From positions 61,468,353 through 61,532,352 of the forward strand of contig OZ022339.1 of assembly GCA_963989245.1 (NCBI GenBank): a stretch of 64,000 nucleotides of DNA. Direction: 5' to 3'. Source of the DNA: Nansenia antarctica. Its lineage: Eukaryota > Chordata > Actinopteri > Argentiniformes > Microstomatidae. The position numbers and the translations under genes are program-made. Shown piece after piece: positions 40,150 through 51,779 of this stretch. The stretch's first letter is position 1. Every line of letters begins with the position of its first letter. The notes under the pieces are model-generated. The model was not told where the DNA came from. It did not search any database and saw nothing but the letters and a program-made list of their open reading frames with translations.

Positions 40150-40295
40150 ATTTAGTGGGCAGCCTTGGCCCCATACTTGCTCCCAATGAGTGGGTCGGCG
40201 GCTTGCATGGTAGCTTGCCGTCATTGGTGTGTCAATGTGTGTGGGAATGGGTGAATAAGAGGCCATTGTAAAGCGCTTTGGAATAAGTCAGACCG
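40150..40295 (+). mobile_element. SINE fragment (body and tail)
   Basis: ttgctcccaatgagtggg, gcttgcatggtagcttgccg and ggccattgtaaagcgctttg follow the 19750-type SINE; the tRNA head is missing. Confidence 0.7.
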
Positions 40296-40435
40296 TTTAC
40301 ATTTCACACTCCTCACCTGACAAAGATAACAATCCAGATAATACTTTTAATGGATGTATTTTCATAAGTTTGTCTACTTGTAGCTAGCTTAAGGATAAGG
40401 TTTGGATCCCAGGTTTAGTTTTGCCTCATGGGTCA

Positions 40436-40436
40436 A

Positions 40437-40475
<39 letters not shown>

Positions 40476-40513
40476 GCTTTATTTACTGTATATAGCACCT
40501 TTCATACAAGAAA
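40436..40513 (-). mobile_element. L2-like LINE 3' tail, minus strand
   Basis: The reverse complement reads cttgtatgaaaggtgctata, aataaagctttac and (TTAC)n, the same tail as at 1050-1218. Confidence 0.7.
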
Positions 40514-41120
40514 AGAACACCAGCCAACTCACATCCCACCACAGCTTCCCTTATACAGTAGAGTTAACAGTGACAGTTGGGTGCATGGTGGTATAGGGCA
40601 GGCCAGGGAAAGAGAGGTTGTCGACGGCTCACTCATTGGTGCTCCCCCTGACATTCCCCCTCATTGATTGAGACAGATGCTGGATCACCGTTGAAGGACG
40701 TTTCACAAATAGAAGCTGAAATCAAGACTATAGAGAAATTACGTTTGCGAGACAATCTCAGTGAATTGATTGTCAGATTGTCAGCATTTATATTCCAACC
40801 TGTTGTAACAAATTGCCTGCTGTGGACGTGTATCGATACCCTTCAGCAATGGGGAGAGAGGGGTGACAGAGAGAAAAGTTAAGAGAAAGAGAAAGAGGGA
40901 GAGGGAGAAAGAGAGAGAGTTTCAGCATCTAGTGCACCCAGTGGAGAGGCAGTATTGACTTCGGCAACATGAAAACTTAGGACTTTTACCGATGCAACAA
41001 ACACACAATACCCTATTTATCAGACAAGAGCCCATAGAGGTCTTTGACCTCTGACTACAGATTTTGTATAGAGTGGAAATAGAACATTCACCCCTTTGTT
41101 TTTGTCAGGCTTTCAATCCC

Positions 41121-41126
<6 letters not shown>
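40514..41126. other. no gene seen
   Basis: Unique-looking sequence with a GA-rich patch around 40860-40920. Confidence 0.5.
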
Positions 41127-41166
<40 letters not shown>

Positions 41167-41174
41167 TGTGTGTG
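41127..41174 (+). repeat. (TG)n microsatellite
   Basis: A TG tract with one TA step. Confidence 0.96.
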
Positions 41175-41483
41175 CGTTATTGTTGTTAGTGACCGTTTAT
41201 GGGGAAATTCACAGTATCCAGAGTTGCTGGATCTATTCGACTTGAACATCTGAATGAATGAAATCCACAGTCTGGGAAATTGAAACGTGTGTTTTACACA
41301 GTTCACAGAGACTAATCTGTGGCACTGAGGTAACCAATGTTGTGATGGATCGAACAATCAAACAGCAAAGTCGGTTTTGAGATCCCCTTCTGCTCCACCT
41401 CTTAAGCTGGTGCTGATCAGTTGCTCGTGGCAACCATGTGGACTGGTAGGACACTGCCTCCTCTTCAGACACAGGAGCTACAT

Positions 41484-41630
41484 AAGGGGAGGCTGGTGGA
41501 GATAGAAATCAGAGGACGGGCTCATTGTAATGCATGGAATTTAATGAATGGTGTTTGATATGATTCCTCATTCCATTCTAAGCATTACACTGAGCAGTCC
41601 TCCGATTTCTACTTCCGCCAGCCTCCCCTG
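41484..41630. mobile_element. hAT MITE (147 bp)
   Basis: The ends AAGGGGAGGCTGGTGG and CCGCCAGCCTCCCCTG are inverted, continuing inward with tagaaatcagaggac and gtcctccgatttcta. The flanks agctacat and agctgcat form an 8-bp duplication with one mismatch. The termini resemble the right end of the 3512-5568 element, so they may use the same transposase. Confidence 0.85.
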
Positions 41631-41638
41631 AGCTGCAT

Positions 41639-42666
41639 GGTATGCTACAGTAGGTATACCATGGGAGTGGTTTAGTTAAATGAATAGTTTAGAAATGGTT
41701 TAATGCAGCTTCAATCCAAGTTTGACTATTACCCCAGGTCTGATGTGAAGCCCATATTCCATGTAAACTCCTGTGTGGGTTCCAGCTAAATTAATAAGGA
41801 AAAATGTGCTGGTCTAAGCTTCACCGATTTGGAAAGACTGACTATATATTTCCATATGATTTTGTCAATGTCTCTCATTAAATTTGATCAATATTGTATC
41901 TAGTGAAGGGAGATGAACTGCCTTTTTGAATGTGGTGTTGCTAAAAAAAATCTCACTTATCGCCTAGCATGAAAGTTTCGAGATATACGTTATCTATTGA
42001 ACTTATTTATACACACATTAATCATTCTGCCTGTTTATGATATACAGTTGACTTATAGTTAATAAATCAACTGCTTAGTGTAATGAGAGGAAAGTCTATA
42101 TATGGACACGTCGGTGAGGGGGCGTGATATATATGACAGGCGTGGCCAGTGAATGGTAGAGAAAACTAATTAGAAGGTACAGTACATGCAAGCTGTGATG
42201 TAAAATTCTAACCTCTGCATTCTGCCGTTCCAAGCAATTAGGCTCTGTTGCATTGTGACACAGGTGACATTTCAGAATGACAGCGCTGGCCTTTCCATGC
42301 CGCCAGTCCTGTTTCATACGTGTACTCAGGCTCACGCAATGATGGAGTGGCCTTCCCCGCAGTTGTTTTGAGAGCCCATTGATAAAGTTATGGATCACAT
42401 ATTTGGAAGGGGTGTACGAGTAATGATAGATTGTCTCAATTTAACTTTCCTCCCTCCCACTTTAGCAAAAGACTGAAGCTTGCCAACCTGCCATATTCTT
42501 CTGAGATTTCTCTTTTGCTGTCAACAGCCACCCTTCTTCTTTGTAACTGAAATATGGAAACACATCTAGACTCTACAAGAAACAAATGGAAAAAAGTAGT
42601 CATGATGATGGATATTTTAACAAAGGACTGGGACATAGTGCAGAGTGAATAATGGGTGCATGTGTT

Positions 42667-42670
<4 letters not shown>
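41639..42670. other. no gene seen
   Basis: Unique-looking sequence; the 100-residue minus frame at 42096-42398 has no recognisable domain. Confidence 0.45.
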
Positions 42671-42739
<69 letters not shown>

Positions 42740-42740
42740 G
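42671..42740 (+). repeat. (TG)n microsatellite
   Basis: A TG tract followed by tgcgtgtgcgcgtgtg. Confidence 0.97.
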
Positions 42741-42829
42741 CGCGTGTGTCCTGTGTGTGTATGCGTGCATGCATTTATCTCCTCTGTACTCAGTAGCTTT
42801 AGTACACAGAAACAGTCTGAAAATAGGAG

Positions 42830-44181
42830 CAGAGCTGGCCCGGTTCTTTTTCCTTTCTCCACTGCCAACCGAGCCGTACCAGGCCATAGTACCCATGCCA
42901 TTTTTAGAGGGGTAGCGAAAGGTTTTTCGCCAGGCTGTGTGTGACGTGCGACGCTGCAGACCGTTGATTGGTCAATGGAAATCGTCATCCCATGTTCATA
43001 GACTTCATCGCTAACCTCCATCTTTAAATACCACAACAGATTTCGCTCTCGGAAAATGTCACTTACTGTTTCTGTAATAAAGATTATTAATAAAGATTTG
43101 AAAAATTATGACAACCATCTTTTTATCTTAGTTTAATGTCATTTCAATGCATCATAGAACCTTTATTTACAACAAGCATAACAAAAAAATCGCTATTATG
43201 GCGAGGTGTTCCTCAGTCCAGCGCGCTTCATCATCCCCCTTCTAAAACTGCCATCTCCCCTTTTCATCCCTTATGTCATTTTATCAATGAACATGGTATT
43301 ACTGTTATTTCAACATTCAAGCCTCTTTCACACATAGTTCCCTGTAACTTCAATGGAATCCCAAGCTGTGCCGTCCAGGCATTTTCACCGTTCACTCATG
43401 AGCCAAATGCCGGTAGATTCGCGTCTTGCTCCCTTTACACATGTCGGCGTTTCCCTGGTTGCGAGATCTAAACTACTAGATCTACTAGAACTGAAAGCAG
43501 CAAGTAACAGGCACGTAACATCCATATTCTGTATAAATAAATATATTTGACTACCAGCAAAACACCGGAGCACTCGTTCTATAACAAACGTGGAGATTGT
43601 ATGAGCCCCACGTCAGTCCAATGAGAGCGTCAAGCACAGCCTTTCCGTAGAAATACATTGCTCCCTGTCTAACGTTATATATCTAACATGTCGTTACATG
43701 TTTTAAGGCTGATCTGTGCATGATAGTGCTGCATTATGTTGATCTATTTATATCGATCTATTCTTGCCAATTCCTTATTACCAGTGGAAAGGGTTTTTGA
43801 TGGAGAGCAGACTGAATGTGAGCATGTAGTTGACTAATGCCGTGAACGCCATAAAAACACATCTGCGCTAGAACTAGAACTACTAGATCTACTAGAACTG
43901 AAAGCGGCAAGTAACAGGCACGTAACGTTACATGTTTTATGGCTGATCTGTGCATGATAGTGCTGCATTTTGACATAAGTCTTATCGCATTTCCCCCCGT
44001 TGAGCTGTATATCGGCACTTATTAAATTGAAGTGCTCTTATGACACGTAACTCCTCCTACAGTCCCGGGTCGCTCCAGGTATGTTGTGTATAATGGAAAA
44101 GCGTTTCTGAAAGTACGGCACGGGTAGGATACAAATGCGGCCCGGGTCGGGTCGGGTCGGCCCGGTAGTAGAAAAGCGCCA
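42830..44181. mobile_element. TIR family Z, longer copy, left-truncated
   Basis: It is collinear with 59403-60401: gagccgtacc near the left, gacgctgcagaccgttgatt and ggtcaatgg, tcggaaaatgtcacttactg, caagctgtgccg, gtaacaggcacgtaac and tagaaaagcgcca at the right end. Extra sequence sits at about 43085-43255, and the actagatctactagaactga to gcacgtaac block is duplicated (43475 and 43878). No transposase. Left terminus missing. Confidence 0.75.
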
Positions 44182-44183
44182 AT

Positions 44184-44428
44184 ATATAGCGCCTTATTCC
44201 AAAGAGCTTTACAATGGCCTCTCATTCACCCATTCACACACACATTAAGACACCAATGTCGGCCAAGCTACCATGCAAGGCGCCGGCCCGCTCATTGGGA
44301 GCAATTTGGGGTTCAGTGTCTTGCCCAAGGACACCTCAACATGTGGCCAGCCGGGGTTCGAACCGCCGATCTGCCGACATGCGATCTTTAAACGCCAGCT
44401 CTACCTCCTGCGCCACAGCCGTCACATA
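44184..44428 (-). mobile_element. full-length tRNA-derived SINE, minus strand
   Basis: On the minus strand: box A ctgtggcgcaggaggtag, box B ggttcgaaccccgg, then ccttgggcaagacactgaac and the L2-like tail ggccattgtaaagctctttg. It is the best-preserved copy of this SINE in the window and abuts the right end of Z. Confidence 0.85.
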
Positions 44429-44439
44429 TTCCTTGTAGG

Positions 44440-45162
44440 GTCATTGAGTCTTGACCTTTCAGCCTGAGCTGATGTTAAGGGAGCATGGCTCAGAAGGCAT
44501 TGCTCTCCGTCAGAATGGTGTCCTTTGAAGTAAGAAAATAAAAAATAAATGTTCTCACATTTTTCACTATGTTATAGACCCTTACAGTAAAATTGGATGT
44601 ATCCCATTTTTCATTTCTTAGATGTTTTATTCATAGAGTCACTCCCTGTCACGCGGTATTGATGAAAATCTCCTCCAGTCTCACAATAGACCCACTCGTT
44701 TGATCTTTTCCTCTGTGTATAAACTACCAAAAGGTCAAATCTCACTCACACTCAGAGCTGCAGTTCCGTGAGCCAAAAGATCTTCTGATGTTCTGATACA
44801 GATGAGTGATGCTGGGGGCTATGGTGTTTAATGCAGTTATGGAATGGTGTGTTATGGTTCACGTTTGTATAGGGATAAAGTAAAAGGTTAGACAATACAG
44901 CCCATGTTTTACAAAGAGTTGTGGGGTTAAAAGAGTCGAAAGCTTACTTCAATCAACTTTTCTCTGCACAGGGGAAGCGTACGACACAGTACACAGATGT
45001 TTTGTCCTTCGTGTTTTTTTGGTTTTAAAGTTGTTGTTTTTTTGTGAGGCAGTCCCTCTCTTATATTTTTATTGGATATAGATAGTGTAGAGAGACAGGA
45101 AAGTAAGGAGGAGAGGGTATGGGCAAGGCATGGGCCGAGGGTATCCCGACATGAGCATGTAT
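44440..45162. other. no gene seen
   Basis: Unique-looking sequence. Confidence 0.5.
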
Positions 45163-45717
45163 GTGACACAGTCTGATCGTTTGGTCCGAATGTCGGCAAC
45201 CAATCAAAATATTCTGACTTTTGTTTTGAAAAACGGAACTACGTTTCAACGTTGTTGAGAATCACAACACAAATTCGCTAGTCAAGTCAAAATACTGCAA
45301 CGCAATGGATTCGGATTTGGTGAGTAATCCCCACTGCTACCTAGTTAACTATAACACTACTTTACATTGTTAGCAGCAGGCTCACAAAAAAAGATGTGTT
45401 AGTTGCAGTGGTGTGCCGTCAGGGCCAGCAAGGCCTTCTCTGCTGGCCTAAACATCATCAGAATATACATTTTATTTTAATATATTTTTTACACAAATAT
45501 GTATTAATGATTCCCCATAGTCTATTCTCTTCATTTCATAGCTTTCCTCTTGGTTGCGCTGCTTCCAGTCTCCGATTGAGATTTGGAGGGCTGGCCTTTA
45601 TGTTAGAGCTTTTATCCAATCAAAATGTGTTGCTAGGGGGCTCCAAAATCTGCCCGCCTGCACAAAAAACGGTGCCGCGAATTCGACCTGTAACGTTGGA
45701 ACGAGAAAACCTGTGGC

Positions 45718-46495
45718 CAGGGGCGGACTGGGAACCAAAAACAGCCCTGGCATTTGCGACGCAACAGCCCTATTTCCAAACGCAACACGCAACACGGATT
45801 GTTAACATCAGTCAGAGGACAGATGCCAAACTACCGACATGTTTGCTGTAATTATATGTATTATCAGTAGGCAGTCATCAGTCAATATCTCTTTCAATAG
45901 CCTTTTCACACCGAATGTACTTTTTTGTGCTATTTTCGGCCCATTACATGCGATTTTCGGTGCATTCCTACTTCCAACCACACTTGCTCCCTGCATCCAG
46001 TTGTTGCACATTAACTGCATCGCTCTCATCAAATTCCCCCATTCTGAAAATGAAAGCAGTGTAACGTTAACTGCTGTTATAAACGGAATGATGACATGAG
46101 GTGCGTGTCCACTGGCGATACAGAGCTGACTACGATAGTTATGGAGGTATACTCCTGTTCTATGAGTGGAGCTCCGCCCCATAGGGGAGCTCTGCTCCTA
46201 TTGGTTTACCCCGCTACCTAAAGCTCTGCTCCTATTGGTTTACCCCGCTACCTAAAGCTCTGCTCCTATTGGTTTAGGGCCCTGGGCATCCGTGATGCAG
46301 AACTGCGTGGATGGCCCGCCGATATAAAATGTTTTGGGCCGCGGTCTGCTGAAATAAGTTATTTTCAATGAAAATCACCAGAGACAAAATTACAAATATA
46401 TATATATATTTTTTATATAATACATTCTGAGCGGCCCAGAGTCTCGCGGCCCTCCTGGCATTTGCCAGGCTTGCCCGGTGGCCAGTCCGCCACTG
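45718..46495. mobile_element. nested hAT element (778 bp)
   Basis: Ends CAGGGGCGGACTGGGAA and GGCCAGTCCGCCACTG are inverted; a perfect 8-bp duplication cctgtggc (45710-45717, 46496-46503) flanks it. It has no recognisable transposase. A 34-bp unit (gctctgctcctattggttta...) is repeated 2.6 times at 46189-46276. Confidence 0.92.
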
Positions 46496-46851
46496 CCTGT
46501 GGCGTACCTAGTAAACCTACGTAGATGCGAGCAAAAGCAACAACGGCGCCTGCTGTAAGGCTCAATGATGTCAGCACCCAGCACGTCTTTTGATTGGATA
46601 CGCACTATTGATACGCACTATTGATACGCACTATTGATATTCACTATTGAGATGCGTAACTATGCCGGTAGATGTGAAACTTTTGAAAGTGCGCAGGGAA
46701 ACAGAGCATCACAACGAAAGCTTTCGTTGACTGATCGATAATACTGATCGATTGTGTCCTGTTTTTGGGTAAACAATAACTTTCATTTAGGGGACACAAT
46801 GAAAGCGCCGAGTCCACAAACAGAGGAAACTACGTTGAGCTTCTTTCTTTT

Positions 46852-47067
46852 CTGGCTGAAAACAACCCAGATTTACATTACCACCTGTCCACAAACAAAG
46901 TGTTTACTGGGACGTCAGGCAAAATACAAAACGACCTGATTTTTGCTATTGCTGAAGTGATGGGAGAAGAGATCAAAATGGAGATTAAAAAGGCACCCTT
47001 TGTCGCTATTATGGTGGACGAGACGACAGACGTGGGTAATGTAGCGATCTTAAAGATGTTAGTTTAA
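46852..47067 (+). pseudogene. hAT transposase remnant (DUF4371/ZMYM1-like)
   Basis: The frame reads LAENNPDLHYHLSTNKVFTG, then TSGKIQNDLIFAIAEVMGEE, IKKAPFVAIMVDETTDVGN and ends ILKMLV-stop. The I-Q-N-D-L-I and V-D-E-T-T-D blocks are hallmarks of the DUF4371 hAT transposase; the first D of VDETTD is the first catalytic acidic residue. Upstream the frame breaks: MKAPSPQTEETTLSF at 46799 is in another frame. The C-terminal dimerisation region is missing. Inactive. Confidence 0.8.
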
Positions 47068-47424
47068 CACTCTTCATTGTAAATGCGGATTTATTGATTA
47101 AAAATGCTTCGGAAATATTAATATAACTGTTGTACTTGTCTGACTATGTTAAGGTGATGCAACGCCCGGTTATACTGTGTTTCTGTCTAGTTTCTAGAGC
47201 CATGGCGTCATAACGATGGTATTAAGAGGTAAAATAATTCAGGTAGAATGTGTCGGACATCACTGAAGGCCTAGGTGTGAAATGCACCGCCCGCCACTGG
47301 TTAGTTGACTAGCGATGTGTCATTGATTTTCAACAACGTGGAAATGTATTAACATTTTTCGAAAGAAAAGTCTGATCATTACATCAGATCCCGACATGAG
47401 GACCAAAGCATTATAATATGTCAC

Positions 47425-47917
47425 ATGTGTGTGCATTGTAGGCTATGGTGCTAGACCACTGGACCACCCCAAGCCATGTAATAAGTATTTTGACCAAGAG
47501 TGGTTTTCACCGTGCTGTAGGTTGTTCTAAATCGTGATGGAAGACATTTGGAGAATTAGACAAGAAAGAAACAACCGAAACCAAAAGGATTAATGTAATT
47601 CCACAAAATGAGCTCACAGTTGCACTGTAAATGACTCTCTTTTTAATCCTGTGCCAATTCACTGTAGGAATTCCTCACAGGAATTAAATTCAACCGATTT
47701 AATTTAAAGTATAATCAAAGCTGTGAAATACCCAAAGTTACATTATAGTAGCTTGTTATTGTGTTTCCGAGTCTATACAGGTTGACATTACTACCGTTAC
47801 ACCATTTTCTCTCATTTAAATGTCTATTTTTTCACCAAAGCTGTGTCTGTCTGGCGCCATGTCTCCTCCTGACCTCAGTGAGAGTGTTCTGAGGAGGAAA
47901 TTACCTCCCCTTCGGCA

Positions 47918-47968
<51 letters not shown>

Positions 47969-48433
47969 CCACTCACACTCCCCTCTTCCTGTGTGCCTGA
48001 TGTAGCCTCAGCCAAAATGGATCCTTAATGGACTTTTAGGGTCATCATTGCTGACTGGCAGTGATAGGATCAGTCCAGTTATGACACCACTGGGACAGGC
48101 GCCATGGTGGGAAACAGGGCTAATCTTCTCACCGAGCTGACATTATCAGCAGGCTCATCTCTGGTGAGAATGAGATCCCTCTCACGACCTTCACCAGATT
48201 CTTATCTTGGGAGCTTTTTTTGGGACAAACTATACTGTTTGTCCGCCTTGCCCTCTGTGCCTTTATCATAGCCTCCCATTATTTTCTTTGCTGCTAGCAA
48301 GCTCACACCTTCAGTGGTGCCTTTTGATATGGATTAGAAATTTGAGTGCAGATAGAGAGACAAGACATCAGCTCAGAGATGTTAGAGGATAAAAAGATAA
48401 TATAAGCACAGATGCTCCCTCTCTTTATATCTC

Positions 48434-48496
<63 letters not shown>

Positions 48497-49690
48497 CTCT
48501 CTCTCTCCATCTATATATCTATCCATCTGTCTGATGCATAACAACTGGATTCAAGGCATCAGAACTTGAGAGCCGTATTAACATGCAAGCACGAAATCAA
48601 TTTAGCTTTATTAAATAATGATGAGCTGCATTACATGCCCACGATGAGCCCTACATTAAAAAAGCAATACTTGACAGATAATTGAATCGGCAGGTTATCA
48701 GCTGGTGAAATTTGAAATGCCAAATAAGAATAATTGCCCATCAAATAACATTATTTTTCAAACAGCACTAGCACACAGAGAATCACAATAGTGTCTCCTC
48801 TTGCATCGATGAAACAACACACTGGTTTTCTCACTTATAACTCATGTCAATGAAAGCTTATCGATCCAGCTAGATTGACCCCTGTCACACAAACTAGCTA
48901 CCAGTGAGCATTTGTTAAGTATTAATGAGCAGAGCAGACCTGGCTACCAATAGTATTTCATTAGTTATTTAGTCATTTCAATCACTTTGTGGTGCTTGAT
49001 TCTGTCTGGTGCCATGGAACCAATGGAATAGGGCTAAAAGTAAAAGCAAACCCTCCCACCTGGCAATCCAAACAAACACTCAAACAAACACTCTAACTAT
49101 ATTACAAGTCAACCCAGGTCGAGTAATAAGTAGGTTTAGTAAACGCACAACAGATTTATGTGGACATAATGATGGTGTGTGAGTAGTAAGGGAAGGCAGA
49201 AGGACACAGGTGCTTGGGTGTGTTTTTGTGTCACTTTCATGATTTTAATGAAGGTTCGTGTGTTTGGAACGGATAGCTCTGTGTTTTGTATGGAGACAGA
49301 GCAGCTGTGAAGGGAGCAAATTGCAAAGTAAGGATGGCCAGCTCAACTGTTTCATTACTGGGAAAATAATAGGAAATCCAATTTGCCTTTTTCAATTGTC
49401 AAGCAAGCACAGCCGTCTCTGTTTTTACGTACCTGCAATGGCTGATTAATTCGAGCCTTGAAATTTAAACAAGCCCTAAACAACATTTAACTGTGTTTGT
49501 TAAATTGCATGTTTAATTTAACTAAATCATTTGATATGGTTCCAGTTTGGCTAAGCCAGGCATCATCATATGTTCCTTTATATGACGTTCTGAATCTGGC
49601 CTCCTACAACGGGACATCACAGCATTCATTTTAAAAAGGCAATAAGAGATTAAAGAAAAATAAACATGGCAAAAAAATTGAAAAGAATGG
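47425..49690. other. gene-free; microsatellites and possible conserved blocks
   Basis: (AC)n at 47927-47966 and (CT)n at 48441-48507. The stretches 48585-48780 and 49225-49560 are even, AT-rich, rich in TAAT/ATTA cores and free of repeats, which is how vertebrate conserved enhancers often look; no proof. Confidence 0.45.
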
Positions 49691-49854
49691 GTGCAACCCT
49701 TAGCGACCCGTTCTATCTAAGTGGAATTGCATATTGAGAATGTTGAATGAAGTAAAAAAAAATACCAGCTTTATTGTTGCCATGGAACACTGTTGTCGGT
49801 GACAATGTTTTGATGTGCCACATGTACCTGCTGTATTGTCAATGTGTGTGCGTC

Positions 49855-50041
49855 GCATAGCAGAACTGCTGCGGCTTTCACTGTTGCGGCTTCTACACTG
49901 TCCGCGTGTCTTCTGTGGCTCTAACTGCGGAGCTGCTACTGCCAGCCCTATCTTTGTACGTTGAGTTTTGCCTGCAACGCGCGGCACACAGAAAAAATAC
50001 GTGCTGCTGAGGTTGACGCTTGCGGCCTATTTTAGGGGTAA
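49855..50041 (+). repeat. GC-rich dispersed repeat flanking a Harbinger MITE
   Basis: gcagaactgctgcggctt and gtggctctaactgcggagct relate it to 6116-6250 in inverse orientation, and gcagttcctccatgcacacg continues it after the MITE (50563). The MITE may have inserted into this older element. Confidence 0.5.
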
Positions 50042-50559
50042 CGCTGCGTGCACACAGGGCCATTGCGTTGCACCGGAAGTCTTTCATCTCAATGGGGCCG
50101 TTGCGTTGATCAGTTGCCTTGCTCTGCATTGCGTTTCTTGACCGTCAGGGTGCGGCAATCAGTCAAAAAATGTCAGCTTTTTGCGTTGCGTTGGATCCGG
50201 AAGTAAACCGGAAGTAGTTTCTTGCCCGGAGCTCTCGCCTCAGATTTTAAATCCTCAATTTTGGCCGCCATTGGCTAAAATCTGTAATTTGGCTCTACAA
50301 GTGTTAATATGTCATTTTATGAAGTTTTTATATGTTTTCAGGCGAGAAAGTAACCATATATATTCACAAAATGTGTCCAGTTTATCAAAATAACCCGTTT
50401 ATATATCTGATCTGACGTTTTTTCCCCCACTTCTGTGGCAAACTTCGCTAGCAACACGAGTAGAGTTGTTGCGTCTGCATCGCACGTTGAAGTACGTCAA
50501 GTCCATCCCAACAGGTTGCGCCAGAACGACGATGACAATGGCCCTGTGTGCACGCAGCG
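50042..50559. mobile_element. Harbinger-type MITE (518 bp), TAA duplication
   Basis: Ends CGCTGCGTGCACACAGGGCC and GGCCCTGTGTGCACGCAGCG are perfect 20-bp inverted repeats, with TAA at 50039-50041 and 50560-50562. Three-base TWA duplications are typical of PIF/Harbinger. There is no coding capacity; ggaagtctttcatctc and gcgttgcgttgg motifs sit near the left end. Confidence 0.8.
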
Positions 50560-50699
50560 TAACAGCAGTTCCTCCATGCACACGCGTTGCTGAGGTGTAT
50601 TTTAATGGTTACATTTCTCCCATGCTGGTTATCTGTCATAACATTACAGTAAGTGTATACTTGGAATGGGCTTTGGAGTTTTTTTTGTTGAAGAATTAA

Positions 50700-51180
50700 A
50701 TCTCTTGAACTTCAAAAACATGTAACTGAAGTAATAACTGTTACTTGAGTACAATGTGAATACACAGGCATTAGCAACTTGAATTGTCTTTAAAAAGAGA
50801 GATGGAAAGATGGGCAAATGCTGTTGGAAAGTAATTGCAATCGCATTATCTTCTTTTACTCAGACAGTGACTGTTCTGGCAGATATTGTAAAACGTCTAA
50901 CAACCACAGCCTCCAACAAACGCCTGGGTCCATTAATAGCTGGGCCACTAATGACATTGAGATAAAGAAGTGCCAGTACCTAATAAACGCTAGGTTAACT
51001 GGTATGTATTCTCTGTTGATACTAGCAGATGGTTATGGTGATGCATGTAATCTGACAGCGGCAGCTTTGCACGGAACTGATAATGAATTACCATATCTAT
51101 CACAGAAGGTTTTGATGGCTTTATTTTGGGGAAATAATGTTGATATGAAGTAGGTTGATATTTGTTCTCAGTGTAGTATC
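50700..51180. other. no gene seen
   Basis: The 111-residue frame at 50818-51153 has no recognisable domain and weak coding character. Confidence 0.4.
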
Positions 51181-51188
51181 AGTGTCTA

Positions 51189-51510
51189 TACACTATATGG
51201 ACAAAAGTATGTGGGCACAATTATCGTCTGGGGCTGTTTTCATGATTTGGGTTAGGTCCCTTAGCTCCAGTGAAGGGAAATCTTAATGCTACAGCATACA
51301 ATGCGATTCTAGAGAGTTGTATGCTTCCAACGTTGTGGCAACAGTTTGGGGAAGGCCCTTTCCAGTTTCAGCATGACAATGTCCCCATACACAAAGTGAG
51401 GTCCATAATGACATGGTTTGCCCCAGCAAAATCCCAGCAAATCCCCACAACCATATTCTAAAATCTAGTAGAAAGTCTTCCCAGAAGAGTGGAAGCTGTT
51501 ATAGCATATA
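51189..51510 (+). pseudogene. second Tc1-family fragment with transposase piece
   Basis: It starts with the Tc1 end tacactatatggacaaaagt, jumps after about 37 bp into coding sequence (TIIVWGCF), changes frame, then reads VKGNLNATAYNAILESCMLP, TLWQQFGEGPFQFQHDNVPI and HKVRSI. FQHDNVP corresponds to the catalytic FQQDNAP box. NLVESLPRRVEAVIA follows in a further frame. 5' half and right end deleted; a different Tc1 family from 27608-29188. Confidence 0.85.
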
Positions 51511-51524
51511 CTGTATATATATAT

Positions 51525-51720
51525 ATATGTTACGGTACATGTGGGAATACGGTACATGTGGGAAAACTAGGGTTAGGATTAGGTGCTAGGGTGCTACGGT
51601 TAGGGTTAGGGTTAGGGGTAGGGTTAGACATGCCAGCATGTACCAAGTCGACGTAGCACCTAACCCTAACCCTAGTTTTCCCACATGTACCGTATTCCCA
51701 CATGTACCGTAACATATATA
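51525..51720. repeat. long palindrome with telomere-like core
   Basis: Left arm tgttacggtacatgtgggaa, tacggtacatgtgggaaaac and tagggttaggattaggtgct is mirrored on the right by agcacctaaccctaacccta, gttttcccacatgtaccgta and ttcccacatgtaccgtaaca. The arms are about 70 bp and nearly identical, bounded by (TA)n. The loop holds several ttaggg units. Confidence 0.9.
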
Positions 51721-51779
51721 TAAATATAATTATGTGTGATGTATGATGTATCTGCTTCTATTTGTATAAGATTAAAAAG

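Larger units (their letters stand above)
45406..47299 (+). mobile_element. hAT element (1894 bp) carrying a nested hAT
   Basis: Ends CAGTGGTGTGCCGTC and GCACCGCCCGCCACTG are inverted; a perfect 8-bp duplication gttagttg (45398-45405 and 47300-47307) flanks it. A second hAT element lies at 45718-46495. A transposase remnant is at 46799-47067 and a 13-bp tandem repeat (gatacgcactatt, four copies) at 46597-46649. Confidence 0.92.
45163..47424. mobile_element. MITE family X split by a hAT element
   Basis: Left half 45163-45405 begins gtgacacagtctgatcg and includes the left hairpin arm; right half 47300-47424 includes gtgtcattgattttcaacaa and ends tatgtcac. Joining the halves across the 8-bp duplication gives an ordinary X copy of about 360 bp. 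Confidence 0.8.
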
